A stretch of 12,919 bases of DNA, from positions 1-12,919 of the forward strand of contig JAIPCS010000092.1 of assembly GCA_021738105.1 (NCBI GenBank). Direction: 5' to 3'. Position numbers and translations under genes: made by a program. Of this stretch, positions 4,500-11,795 are shown one piece after another (position 1 is the first letter of the stretch; each line of letters starts with the position of its first letter). The notes beneath the pieces were generated by a model. That model made no database searches, was not told the DNA's origin, and was given only the letters and a program-made list of their open reading frames with translations. Origin of the DNA: Sulfuritalea sp. (GTDB lineage Bacteria; Pseudomonadota; Gammaproteobacteria; Burkholderiales; Rhodocyclaceae).

Positions 4500-7376
4500 A
4501 TGTCAGCCGCCCACGCGATCATTCCTTTGCACCAGGAAGTCAAAACGACGACCTGCTACATGTGTGCGTGCCGTTGCGGTATTCGGGTGCATTTGCGTGA
4601 CGGAGTGGTGCGTTATATCGACGGCAACCCGGATCATCCACTCAACAAGGGCGTGATTTGCGCCAAGGGCAGTTCGGGCATCATGAAGCAGTATTCCCCT
4701 GCGCGTCTGCTCAAACCGCTCAAGCGCAAGGCCGGAGCGGAACGAGGTGCTGGCGAGTTCGAGGAGATCGAATGGGAAGAAGTCTTCACCACGCTGGCCG
4801 AGCGTCTGGGAAAGATTCGCGCGACTGATCCGAAGAAGTTTGCCTTGTTTACCGGGCGCGACCAGATGCAGGCCCTGACCGGCATGTTCGCACGCCAGTT
4901 CGGCACGCCGAACTACGCCGCTCATGGCGGTTTCTGCTCGGTGAACATGGCCGCCGGCATGATCTACACCATCGGCGGCTCCTTCTGGGAGTTCGGTGGT
5001 CCGGACCTCGATCGGGCCAAACTTTTCGTGATGATCGGCACCGCCGAGGATCATCATTCGAATCCGCTGAAGATTGCTTTGTCAAAGTTCAAGCGCGATG
5101 GCGGTCGTTTCATCTCGATCAATCCGGTGCGCACCGGCTATTCCGCGATTGCGGATGAGTGGGTGCCGATCCGTCCCGGCACGGACGGCGCGCTGCTACT
5201 GGCCATCATTCACGAAATCATCGCGACAGGTCTGTATGACCGTGACTTTCTGGTCAAGTACAGTAACGCCGGGCAACTGGTAAATGTCGCCGAGTCAAAC
5301 GACGAATTCGGTTTTTTCGTGCGCACCGAGGTGCCGACCGAAGAAGCCTGCTACGAACCGCAGGACAAACTCTGGTGGGACCGCAACACTGGCCGGCCCG
5401 TGGTGACGCATCAGGCGGGCGCCGATCCCTTCCTGCTCGGTGAGTTCGTTTTGCCGGACGGCACACCGGTCAAGCCGGCCTTTCAGTTGTTGCAGGAGCG
5501 TGTCAAGGACTACACACCCGAATGGGCAAGCCAGATTACCGGCATTTCGGCTGAAAGCATTCGGCAACTGGCGCATGAGATGGGCGTCACTGCCCGCGAT
5601 CAGAGGATCGAGCTGCCGATTTCATGGACCGATTCGTGGGATGTTGAACACGACACGGTGACCGGCAATCCGGTCGCGTTTCATGCCATGCGCGGGCTCG
5701 CAGCACACAGCAATGGCTTCCAGACCATTCGTGCGCTGGCGATTCTGATGTCGCTGCTGGGCACCATCGATCGCCCCGGCGGATTTCGCCACAAAGCACC
5801 ATTTCCTCGACCGATTCCTCCCTGCGCCCGTACTCCGAACGATCCGCGTGCCGTGCAGCCAAACCATCCGCTCGACGGCATGGCGCTGGGCTGGCCGTCA
5901 GATCCGGATGACCTTTTCGTCAATGACGACGGGTCACCGGTACGCATCGACAAGGCATTCTCGTGGGAGTACCCACTCTCGGTGCACGGCCTGATGCACA
6001 ACGCGATTACCAACGCCTGGCGCGGCGATCCCTACAAGATCGATACCTTGCTGATCTTCATGGCCAACATGTCATGGAATTCGACCATGAACACGGCCGA
6101 AGTGCGGCAGATGCTAAACGACAAGGACGAGAACGGCGAATTCAAGATTCCCTTCCTGGTCGTCTGCGATGCTTTCCATTCCGAGATGACGGCCTTTGCC
6201 GACCTGATCCTGCCGGACACGACTTACCTTGAGCGGCATGACGTGATGTCCATGCTCGACCGGCCGATATCGGAATTTGACGGGCCGGTGGATTCGGTAC
6301 GTATTCCGGTCGTGCCGGTATCGGGTGACTGTAAACCCTTCCAGGAAGTACTGATCGAACTCGGGACTCGTCTCAAGCTGCCGGCCTTCGTCACCAAAGC
6401 CGGCGAGCGCAAGTTCCGCGACTATCCGGATTTTGTCGTCAACTGGGAAACCGAACCGGGCTCGGGCATCGGCTTTCTGGCGGGCTGGCGCGGCAAGGGC
6501 GGCGAGAAATTCCTGCGTGGCGAGCCCAATCCGAAGCAATGGGAGATGTACGAGAAGAACAATTGCGTCTTCCATTACGAACTGCCCAAGTCCTACCAGT
6601 ACATGCGCAACTGGAACAAGGGCTATCTCGAATGGTCGCAGCGCAACCGCATCACGCGCTACGCCGAGCCGATCCTGATCCATCTGTATTCCGAAGTATT
6701 GCAGCGCTTTCGCACCGCTGCCCAGGGCAAGGGGCTGACGCGCAAGCCGCCCGAACATCTTCGGCAGCGCATCGACACTTATTTTGATCCCTTGCCGTTC
6801 TACTATGAGTCGCTGGAAGGGCAGGTGACAGACCGGCACAAGTATCCGCTGGCGGCGGTGACGCAACGGCCGATGGCGATGTATCACTCGTGGGATTCGC
6901 AGAATGCCTGGTTGAGGCAGATTCACACCCACAACTATCTCTACGTCAATACCCGCACCGCGCTGCAGCAGGGCATCGCCGATGGCGACTGGATCTGGGT
7001 CGAATCGCAGTGGGGCAAGGTGCGCTGCATGGCGCGTCATTCCGAGGCCGTCGAGCCCGGCACGGTATGGACCTGGAATGCCATCGGCAAGGCGGCGGGA
7101 GCCTGGAACCTGACACCCGACGCCAACGAATCGCAAAAAGGTTTCTTGCTCAACCACCTGATTTCGGAAGAGCTGCCCTCAGGCGGATCTTCACGAATCT
7201 CGAATTCCGACCCGATCACCGGCCAGGCCGCGTGGTACGACGTGCGCGTTCGAATCTATAAAGTCGGCGCTGGTGAGACGGCAGTGACTTCCCCGCAATT
7301 CGAGGTGATGAAGCCGTATCCGGGCATGAAGACGCGTAGCAGCATTCTGGCGTTTCTCGGAGTCAAGCAGAAATGA
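4500..7376 (+). CDS. soeA: SoeA, molybdopterin catalytic subunit of cytoplasmic sulfite dehydrogenase
   Basis: A 958-residue member of the DMSO reductase family, the catalytic subunit of SoeABC, which oxidises sulfite to sulfate in the cytoplasm and passes electrons to quinone. The N-terminus binds a [4Fe-4S] cluster through Cys19, Cys22, Cys26 and Cys54 (CYMCACRC, then GVICAKG). No twin-arginine signal precedes it, as expected for SoeA and unlike periplasmic polysulfide or thiosulfate reductases. Cys146 in GGFCSVN sits where the family's cysteine ligand to molybdenum is found. Molybdopterin-dinucleotide-binding segments follow, including INPVRTGYS, and the C-terminal domain begins near residue 780 with PLAAVTQRPMAMYHSWDSQN. 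The ATG at 4500 is the only reasonable start, although no ribosome binding site is visible. The order soeA-soeB-soeC matches Allochromatium vinosum. A polysulfide-reductase-like paralogue is the alternative, made less likely by the cytoplasmic location and the tusA-dsrE2 context. Confidence 0.9.
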   Translation: MSAAHAIIPLHQEVKTTTCYMCACRCGIRVHLRDGVVRYIDGNPDHPLNKGVICAKGSSGIMKQYSPARLLKPLKRKAGAERGAGEFEEIEWEEVFTTLAERLGKIRATDPKKFALFTGRDQMQALTGMFARQFGTPNYAAHGGFCSVNMAAGMIYTIGGSFWEFGGPDLDRAKLFVMIGTAEDHHSNPLKIALSKFKRDGGRFISINPVRTGYSAIADEWVPIRPGTDGALLLAIIHEIIATGLYDRDFLVKYSNAGQLVNVAESNDEFGFFVRTEVPTEEACYEPQDKLWWDRNTGRPVVTHQAGADPFLLGEFVLPDGTPVKPAFQLLQERVKDYTPEWASQITGISAESIRQLAHEMGVTARDQRIELPISWTDSWDVEHDTVTGNPVAFHAMRGLAAHSNGFQTIRALAILMSLLGTIDRPGGFRHKAPFPRPIPPCARTPNDPRAVQPNHPLDGMALGWPSDPDDLFVNDDGSPVRIDKAFSWEYPLSVHGLMHNAITNAWRGDPYKIDTLLIFMANMSWNSTMNTAEVRQMLNDKDENGEFKIPFLVVCDAFHSEMTAFADLILPDTTYLERHDVMSMLDRPISEFDGPVDSVRIPVVPVSGDCKPFQEVLIELGTRLKLPAFVTKAGERKFRDYPDFVVNWETEPGSGIGFLAGWRGKGGEKFLRGEPNPKQWEMYEKNNCVFHYELPKSYQYMRNWNKGYLEWSQRNRITRYAEPILIHLYSEVLQRFRTAAQGKGLTRKPPEHLRQRIDTYFDPLPFYYESLEGQVTDRHKYPLAAVTQRPMAMYHSWDSQNAWLRQIHTHNYLYVNTRTALQQGIADGDWIWVESQWGKVRCMARHSEAVEPGTVWTWNAIGKAAGAWNLTPDANESQKGFLLNHLISEELPSGGSSRISNSDPITGQAAWYDVRVRIYKVGAGETAVTSPQFEVMKPYPGMKTRSSILAFLGVKQK

Positions 7377-7404
7377 CTCAACTCGCCATCTTGGAAGCCT
7401 CGCG

Positions 7405-8136
7405 ATGATGCAACTCGCGTTGGTCATCGATCTCAACGTCTGCGTCGGCTGTCAGGCCTGCGTGACGTCCTGCAAGGAATGGAATACGTCGGGCAGCGCC
7501 GGCCCCATGGTTGACCAGAATCCCTATGGTGCCGATCCGACCGGGACCTTCTTCAACCGGGTGCAAACCTTCGAGGTGGGCGAGTTCCCCCACACCGAAA
7601 CGGTGCATTTCCCGAAATCCTGTCTGCATTGCGAAGATCCTCCGTGCGTACCGGTTTGTCCAACGGGAGCCTCCTACAAACGCAAGGAGGATGGCATCGT
7701 GCTTGTCGATTACGACAAATGCATCGGGTGCAAGTACTGTTCCTGGGCGTGTCCTTATGGTGCTCGCGAGCTCGACGAACAGCAGCAGGTGATGAAGAAA
7801 TGCACTCTGTGCGTTGATCGTATCTACGACATGTCGATGACCGAGGATGATCGCAAACCCTCGTGCGTCAAGGCCTGCCCAACCTCGGCGCGTCTGTATG
7901 GCGATATCCACGATCCTGAATCGGCCGTCTCGATCGCCATTCGCGAGGCTGGCGGCTATGCACTGATGCCCGAATGGGGAACGCACCCGGCGAATCACTA
8001 TTTGCCGCGGCGCAAGACCCGCATCAAGATTCACGAGGACGAGTTGGAGCGCGCCGACAACCCGCTCAAGGTCGATCGCCAGTTGCCACGGCCGGCCACG
8101 AACGAGCCGACACTCGACGACTTTACGACCTGGTAA
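7405..8136 (+). CDS. soeB: SoeB, four-cluster iron-sulfur subunit of sulfite dehydrogenase
   Basis: A 243-residue ferredoxin-like electron-transfer subunit of the DmsB/NrfC type that carries electrons from SoeA to the membrane subunit. Sixteen cysteines form the four cluster motifs of this family: Cys13/16/19/23, Cys73/76/81/85, Cys106/109/112/116 and Cys133/136/154/158. Each of the last three groups ends in a CP or comparable turn, as in CVPVCP and CSWACP. There is no signal peptide, so it stays in the cytoplasm with SoeA. The start is the first ATG of a pair at 7405; GGAAG at 7393-7397 lies seven bases upstream. The gene begins 28 bases after the soeA stop, consistent with one transcript. 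The last 40 residues, with PRRKTRIKIHEDE, are polar and may contact a partner. The subunit type is certain; calling it SoeB rests on its neighbours. Confidence 0.91.
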   Translation: MMQLALVIDLNVCVGCQACVTSCKEWNTSGSAGPMVDQNPYGADPTGTFFNRVQTFEVGEFPHTETVHFPKSCLHCEDPPCVPVCPTGASYKRKEDGIVLVDYDKCIGCKYCSWACPYGARELDEQQQVMKKCTLCVDRIYDMSMTEDDRKPSCVKACPTSARLYGDIHDPESAVSIAIREAGGYALMPEWGTHPANHYLPRRKTRIKIHEDELERADNPLKVDRQLPRPATNEPTLDDFTTW

Positions 8137-8153
8137 GCGGATATCCAACCGAC

Positions 8154-9131
8154 ATGCATCCTGCTTTTTCCGTCATTTTCCTGACCACTCTGATCGGTGC
8201 CGCGCAAGGCCTGTTTCTTGCACTGTTTACGGTGCAGTCCTACGCGGCTTTCAAACTCCTGCCACAACCCGATGCCCATGGCTTCTACGGTCAGGGAAGT
8301 GTTCTGGCGCTGGTATTGCTGGTCGCGGGCTTGGGGGCTTCTTTTCTTCATTTGGGCCACCCGGAACGTGCCTGGCGCGCAGCGGCCAAGTGGCGAACGT
8401 CTTGGTTATCCCGGGAAGTCATCGTCCTGCCGGCCTTTATGGGGGTTGTGTTTCTGTATGGCCTGGCGCACTGGTTCGACTGGCACCCGGTGTTGATGAC
8501 TTTGCCCGGTGGTCTGCCGGTTGATCCAAGCGCAATCCTTGGTGTTGCAGGCACTTTGCTGGCTTTTGCTCTATTCGTGTGCACGGCAATGATCTATGCC
8601 TGCCTGAAATTCCTCGCGGAATGGCACTCGCCTCTGACAGTCATTAACTACATTCTGCTCGGCGGCGCCTCCGGGTTCTGCCTTGCCGCGGCGTTTGCCA
8701 GCGTAACGGCGCCGGAAATGGTGAGTTTTCTCGCTGGCTGGAGTGCAATCATTACTTTTCTCGGGCTTGTCAGTCGGTCAGCTTCTCTCTATCGCAACGC
8801 GCGCCTGAAACCGAAATCCACCCTGCAGACGGCAATCGGAATCAAACATCCGAAAATCGTGCAAAAGACTCAGGGCTTCATGGGCGGCAGCTTCAATACG
8901 CGGGAGTTTTTCCACGGTCAGCCGGTAGCGGTGTTGCGCGGAATCAAGTGGTTTTTCCTGATTGCCGTGTTTCCGTTGCCGCTGGTCTTGATGTTGGCGG
9001 GCGCTCAAGGCGGGAGTGGCATGCTGTTTGCCGCTTTTGCCGTTCAGTACCTCGGACTCATGGCTGAACGCTGGTTTTTCTTTGCCCAGGCCAACCATCC
9101 GCAGAATCTGTACTACCAGTCGATTGCTTGA
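8154..9131 (+). CDS. soeC: SoeC, membrane anchor subunit of sulfite dehydrogenase (DmsC-type)
   Basis: A 325-residue polytopic protein of the DmsC family that anchors SoeAB to the cytoplasmic face of the inner membrane and hands electrons to quinone. About eight hydrophobic segments can be picked out, the first near residues 4-27 and the last two near 265-305. The loop after the second segment reads HLGHPERAWRA and is followed by WRTSWLSRE, a conserved stretch of this family. The chosen start is ATG at 8154, 17 bases after the soeB stop. The frame stays open upstream to 7974, but that extension would overlap soeB by 160 bases and add 60 polar residues foreign to the family. The ribosome binding site is weak, so translation may depend on soeB. 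No terminator follows; tusA has its own promoter just downstream. Confidence 0.88.
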   Translation: MHPAFSVIFLTTLIGAAQGLFLALFTVQSYAAFKLLPQPDAHGFYGQGSVLALVLLVAGLGASFLHLGHPERAWRAAAKWRTSWLSREVIVLPAFMGVVFLYGLAHWFDWHPVLMTLPGGLPVDPSAILGVAGTLLAFALFVCTAMIYACLKFLAEWHSPLTVINYILLGGASGFCLAAAFASVTAPEMVSFLAGWSAIITFLGLVSRSASLYRNARLKPKSTLQTAIGIKHPKIVQKTQGFMGGSFNTREFFHGQPVAVLRGIKWFFLIAVFPLPLVLMLAGAQGGSGMLFAAFAVQYLGLMAERWFFFAQANHPQNLYYQSIA

Positions 9132-9148
9132 GTTAAATACAAACCCTG

Positions 9149-9177
9149 TTGTTATGAAGGGGCTTTATGTATATTAT
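9149..9177 (+). promoter_or_regulatory. Sigma-70-type promoter of tusA
   Basis: TTGTTA at 9149-9154 and TATTAT at 9172-9177 are separated by exactly 17 bases. The -35 box matches four of six consensus bases and the -10 box five of six. Transcription from about 9184 would give a leader of roughly 60 bases ending in the ribosome binding site AGAGAGG (9231-9237), eight bases before the tusA ATG. This is the best promoter match in the window and suggests tusA is expressed independently of soeABC. Confidence 0.7.
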
Positions 9178-9245
9178 GGAACGCTAAAGTAGTACGGTCG
9201 CATCACCATTGCCACACCACAAATCATAAGAGAGAGGACAAAAAC

Positions 9246-9473
9246 ATGAACTTCGACAAGGAACTTGACGCCCGCGGACTGAACTGCCCCCTTCCCATTT
9301 TGCGTGCGAAGAAATCACTTGCTGAACTCCAGTCGGGTCAAGTACTGCGCATTATTGCCACCGATCCTGGATCGGTGAAGGACTTCGCGGCCTTTGCCAA
9401 ACAAACCGGCAATGAACTGCTTGCCAGTGCTGAAAACAACAAGGAATTCGAATTTTTCATGAAGCGCAAATAA
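9246..9473 (+). CDS. tusA: TusA-family sulfur carrier protein
   Basis: A 75-residue cytoplasmic sulfur-transfer protein. The family hallmark is present near the N-terminus: ARGLNCPLPILRAKK, with Cys14 as the residue that carries a persulfide and the CPxP turn beside it. The rest has the usual two-layer fold pattern, including VLRIIATDPGS and FAKQTGNELL. In sulfur oxidisers TusA accepts sulfane sulfur and delivers it, often with DsrE-type proteins, to the Dsr or sHdr oxidation machinery. In other bacteria TusA serves tRNA thiolation, so the role here is inferred from its position between soeABC and dsrE2. It has its own promoter and a good ribosome binding site. Hairpins downstream separate it from dsrE2, which may allow different expression levels. 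No rhodanese gene precedes it, unlike the common rhd-tusA-dsrE2 arrangement. Confidence 0.93.
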   Translation: MNFDKELDARGLNCPLPILRAKKSLAELQSGQVLRIIATDPGSVKDFAAFAKQTGNELLASAENNKEFEFFMKRK

Positions 9474-9485
9474 ACACCGAAACCA

Positions 9486-9524
9486 GGAATACGGATCCGC
9501 CCGGCATCAGGCGGGTCAGATTCC
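9486..9524 (+). terminator. Large imperfect hairpin after tusA (possible terminator or mRNA-stabilising stem)
   Basis: Starting 13 bases after the tusA stop, GGAAT (9486-9490) pairs with ATTCC (9520-9524). Inside it, GATCCGCC (9494-9501) pairs with GGCGGGTC (9510-9517) with one T-G wobble. The two stems are joined by a small 3/2 internal loop and capped by eight bases. The total is 13 pairs, mostly GC in the inner part. No run of T follows (ATTCCCCTAAG), so it is not a standard Rho-independent terminator. It may slow polymerase, protect the 3' end of a short tusA transcript, or be processed. Confidence 0.45.
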
Positions 9525-9613
9525 CCTAAGGTGCCGTATGCAAGCCATGTGCTCAAACTGATCAAGTCGCCTGCTTTCAAGCGTAAGGTGGAGACTTGGC
9601 GCATTCATTTTCA

Positions 9614-9643
9614 AGCAATCAACATAGGGAATCATTGATTGCT
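9614..9643. promoter_or_regulatory. Inverted repeat, candidate operator for dsrE2
   Basis: AGCAATCAA (9614-9622) and TTGATTGCT (9635-9643) are perfect nine-base arms separated by 12 bases. A second, smaller palindrome (AATCA, T, TGATT at 9630-9640) overlaps the right arm. TATAG occurs twice just downstream (9643-9647 and 9651-9655), and TTGATT in the right arm could serve as a -35 box with a poor -10 (GAGAAT at 9657). The layout suits a dimeric regulator at a promoter about 90-110 bases before dsrE2. No known operator consensus is matched. Confidence 0.4.
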
Positions 9644-9706
9644 ATAGGGGTATAGAGAGAATCATCTGGCTGTTGCACTGCGATATGTTTAATCATCAAA
9701 CTTGTC

Positions 9707-9719
9707 GGTCATTCTGACC
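9707..9719 (+). promoter_or_regulatory. Inverted repeat abutting the dsrE2 ribosome binding site
   Basis: GGTCA (9707-9711) and TGACC (9715-9719) flank TTC, giving a five-pair GC-rich hairpin or a small protein-binding palindrome. The ribosome binding site AGGAGA (9720-9725) begins at the very next base, six bases before the dsrE2 ATG. As RNA the stem would sit directly against the ribosome footprint. The repeat is seen directly; any role in translation is inferred. Confidence 0.35.
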
Positions 9720-9731
9720 AGGAGAACACTC

Positions 9732-10346
9732 ATGGGCGCTACTCCCGAAATTGCCAACCTAGAAGAACTCGTCAATCGTCGTTTGGAAGAGCTTCTGCCA
9801 CAGAAGATTGAAGAAGTGTTGCGTCAGCGTGAAGAGTCGAAAACGCCATCAATGGCCATCATCGCTACCAAGGGAACCCTGGACTGGGCCTATCCCCCGT
9901 TCATTCTTGCTTCAACTGCGGCAGCCCTTGGCTGGGATGTGCAGATATTCTTTACGTTCTATGGCCTGAATCTGCTCAAAAAGGATGTTTCAGACTTGAA
10001 GGTAAGTCCCCTCGGGAATCCGGGCATGCCGATGAAAATGCCTTTCGGGCCCGAGTGGTTCAAAGGTATCAACTGGAATATTCCCAATATCGTCCAGGCA
10101 GGCGTTCCGGGTTTTGAGAACGTGGCCACCATGCTGATGCAACAGACCATCAAGAACAATGGTGTGGCTAGCATCGAGGAACTGCGAGGGCTATCACAGG
10201 AGGCCGACGTCAAATTCATCGCCTGCCAGATGACCGTCGATCTGTTTGGTTTCAAGCACGACGACTTCATATCGGGTCTCGACTTTGCCGGTGCTGCGAC
10301 ATTTCTGCCCGAAGCTCAGAAGGCGGACGTTACATTGTTCATGTAG
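9732..10346 (+). CDS. dsrE2: DsrE2-type sulfur carrier (DsrE/DsrF/DrsH family)
   Basis: A 204-residue member of the DsrE superfamily in the DsrE2 group. After an N-terminal charged helix (about 6-36, with LEELVNRRLEELLPQ, probably coiled coil) comes the core: MAIIATKGTLDWAYPPFILA at 41-60, then WDVQIFFTFYGLNLL and a loop GNPGMPMKMPFG at 95-106. Cys165 in KFIACQMTVDLFGF is the only cysteine and matches the conserved, presumably persulfide-carrying, family cysteine. DsrE2 proteins are thought to receive sulfur from rhodanese and TusA and may associate with the inner membrane. The start is ATG at 9732, with AGGAGA at 9720-9725 six bases upstream; ten upstream in-frame codons from 9702 are excluded. 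It follows tusA on the same strand after 258 bases. Assignment to DsrE2 rather than another DsrE-like protein is well supported by length and these motifs. Confidence 0.9.
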   Translation: MGATPEIANLEELVNRRLEELLPQKIEEVLRQREESKTPSMAIIATKGTLDWAYPPFILASTAAALGWDVQIFFTFYGLNLLKKDVSDLKVSPLGNPGMPMKMPFGPEWFKGINWNIPNIVQAGVPGFENVATMLMQQTIKNNGVASIEELRGLSQEADVKFIACQMTVDLFGFKHDDFISGLDFAGAATFLPEAQKADVTLFM

Positions 10347-10365
10347 CAGGGAATTCTTGTTTTAT

Positions 10366-10387
10366 TTGCGCCATGAGGCAATTTTTT
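10366..10387 (+). terminator. Weak hairpin terminator after dsrE2
   Basis: Twenty bases after the dsrE2 stop, TTGC and CC pair with GG and CAA across a short ATGA-containing loop (10366-10381), with one or two bulged bases. Six T follow immediately (10382-10387). The stem is short, but the T run is the longest in this region, so partial termination is plausible. The AT-rich stretch just beyond (10401-10417, including TATATA) could hold the -10 box of the next gene. Confidence 0.4.
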
Positions 10388-10467
10388 GCTCTAAGTGGTT
10401 TAGTTAATATATATATTCAAATGGTTAGTATTCGGAAATTTATTCAACCGCCAGGGGAGATATCGGA

Positions 10468-11763
10468 ATGAAACTGAAAAAAATCGCAGCACTTTTGGTC
10501 GCCATCGGTGTCTCTGCGCCCGCATTTGCGACTAACGGCTATTTTTCGCATGGCTACGGCATCAAGGCAAAAAGTATGGGTGGTGTAGGAATAGCGTTGC
10601 CGCAAGATTCGCTGGCGGCGGCGTCTAACCCAGCAGGTATGTCTATGGTTGGAGATCGACTGGACGTTGGTCTAGATTTGTTTGCGCCAATCAGAACGTC
10701 GACTTGGACGGGCACTGGCGGCGGCGTGTATAGCCGACCCCTTGGCGATTATAAGAGCGGAAAAAACTTGTTCGCCGTCCCAGAATTCGGCTACAACAAA
10801 ATGCTCGGCTGGGACATGGCCGTAGGTGTAGCGGTTTATGGCAACGGCGGTATGAATACCGATTACGGAAAGATCGTGATTTCCGGAGCGACGACCAATA
10901 CATATAGCAATCTTGAACAGTTGTTCATTGCACCAACATTTGCATGGAAAATAAACAAAAACCACTCAATTGGTGTGAGCCTGAATCTGGTTTTCCAGAA
11001 TTTTGAAGCACGGGGGCTGGAGTCATTTGCTAGCACGACCCCGGGATCTATCCAGAGCACATCTCCCGGTGATGTAACGAACCGTGGAAAGGATACTTCC
11101 CGCGGCCTTGGTCTGAAGCTTGGTTGGACAGGGCAAGTATCGCCGGGAGTCACCCTCGGTGCCACCTATCAGCCGAAGACCAAGATGTCAAAATTTGACA
11201 AGTACAAAGGTCTTTTTGCACAACAAGGTAGATTCGATATTCCGGAAACCTACGGTTTCGGAATCGCAGTAAAGGCCAGTGACAAGCTCATGCTGGCGGG
11301 CGATGTGGTCCAGATCAACTATGGCGGAGTTAAATCGATCGCCAACAATGGTGACCAGTTCCCCAGTTCTGCGAGTACACTTTTAGGTGGTGAAAACGGC
11401 TCCGGTTTTGGATGGACGAATCAAACCGTATACAAACTGGGTTTGAGCTACCAATACGCGCCTAATTTGCTGCTACGTGCCGGCTTCAACCATGCCAAGA
11501 CGCCACTAGGCGCGAAACAGACATTTTTCAACATCCTGGCCCCGGCCACAGTGGAAGATCACCTGACACTGGGTGCTAGCTGGACTTTGGCCGACAAGTC
11601 TGAATTGTCCCTGTCCTACATGCACGCGTTCGAAAAGAAGGTCAACGGCCCATCGAATGGTACCGGCTGCGGGTTTGGTGCAGGTTGTGCCACGACAGGC
11701 CACCCGGTCGATTTAAAGATGTATCAGAACGCGGTCGGCATCGCCTATGGCGTGAAGTTCTAA
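10468..11763 (+). CDS. FadL/OmpP1/TodX-family outer-membrane transporter
   Basis: A 431-residue outer-membrane beta-barrel. Residues 1-21 are a signal peptide (MKLKK, hydrophobic core, APAFA) with cleavage expected before TNGYF. The mature N-terminus has FadL-family features: TNGYFSHGYGIKAKSMGG, then the hallmark AAASNPAGMS at about 51-60. Alternating strands follow and the chain ends in GVKF, a terminal aromatic as in barrel proteins. FadL-type channels admit hydrophobic molecules such as fatty acids or aromatic hydrocarbons through a lateral opening. The substrate here is unknown; the position behind tusA-dsrE2 allows a sulfur or organosulfur compound, but this is inference. Its only two cysteines, 401 and 407, lie in a glycine-rich loop near the C-terminus and could form a disulfide. 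The start ATG has GGGGAGA (10454-10460) seven bases upstream. A strong hairpin follows. Confidence 0.9.
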   Translation: MKLKKIAALLVAIGVSAPAFATNGYFSHGYGIKAKSMGGVGIALPQDSLAAASNPAGMSMVGDRLDVGLDLFAPIRTSTWTGTGGGVYSRPLGDYKSGKNLFAVPEFGYNKMLGWDMAVGVAVYGNGGMNTDYGKIVISGATTNTYSNLEQLFIAPTFAWKINKNHSIGVSLNLVFQNFEARGLESFASTTPGSIQSTSPGDVTNRGKDTSRGLGLKLGWTGQVSPGVTLGATYQPKTKMSKFDKYKGLFAQQGRFDIPETYGFGIAVKASDKLMLAGDVVQINYGGVKSIANNGDQFPSSASTLLGGENGSGFGWTNQTVYKLGLSYQYAPNLLLRAGFNHAKTPLGAKQTFFNILAPATVEDHLTLGASWTLADKSELSLSYMHAFEKKVNGPSNGTGCGFGAGCATTGHPVDLKMYQNAVGIAYGVKF

Positions 11764-11795
11764 TCGGTTGATAGAGCCGAGAATTCAGTAGTTCC

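Noticed and set aside
6114..7157. Minus-strand open frame of 347 codons inside soeA
   Set aside because: Fully antisense to the soeA coding sequence, which is certain; the product resembles no family.
7378..8148. Minus-strand open frame of 256 codons opposite soeB
   Set aside because: Antisense to soeB, whose sixteen cluster cysteines are intact; a codon-bias shadow.
7974..8153. Upstream in-frame extension of soeC
   Set aside because: It would overlap soeB deeply and add 60 polar residues before the first membrane segment; ATG at 8154 gives the normal family start.
9531..9638. Possible 35-codon GTG-initiated gene between tusA and dsrE2
   Set aside because: No separate ribosome binding site, no homology I recognise, and its end falls inside the inverted repeat at 9614-9643; more likely non-coding leader.
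9614..9643. FNR/ANR-type box upstream of dsrE2
   Set aside because: The half-sites are in the opposite order (ATCAA before TTGAT) and the spacing is far longer than the four bases of an FNR site.
10401..10420. AT-rich TATATATATA stretch as a replication or integration site
   Set aside because: Too short, with no repeated binding sites, direct repeats or recombinase nearby; better explained as promoter DNA of the FadL-like gene.
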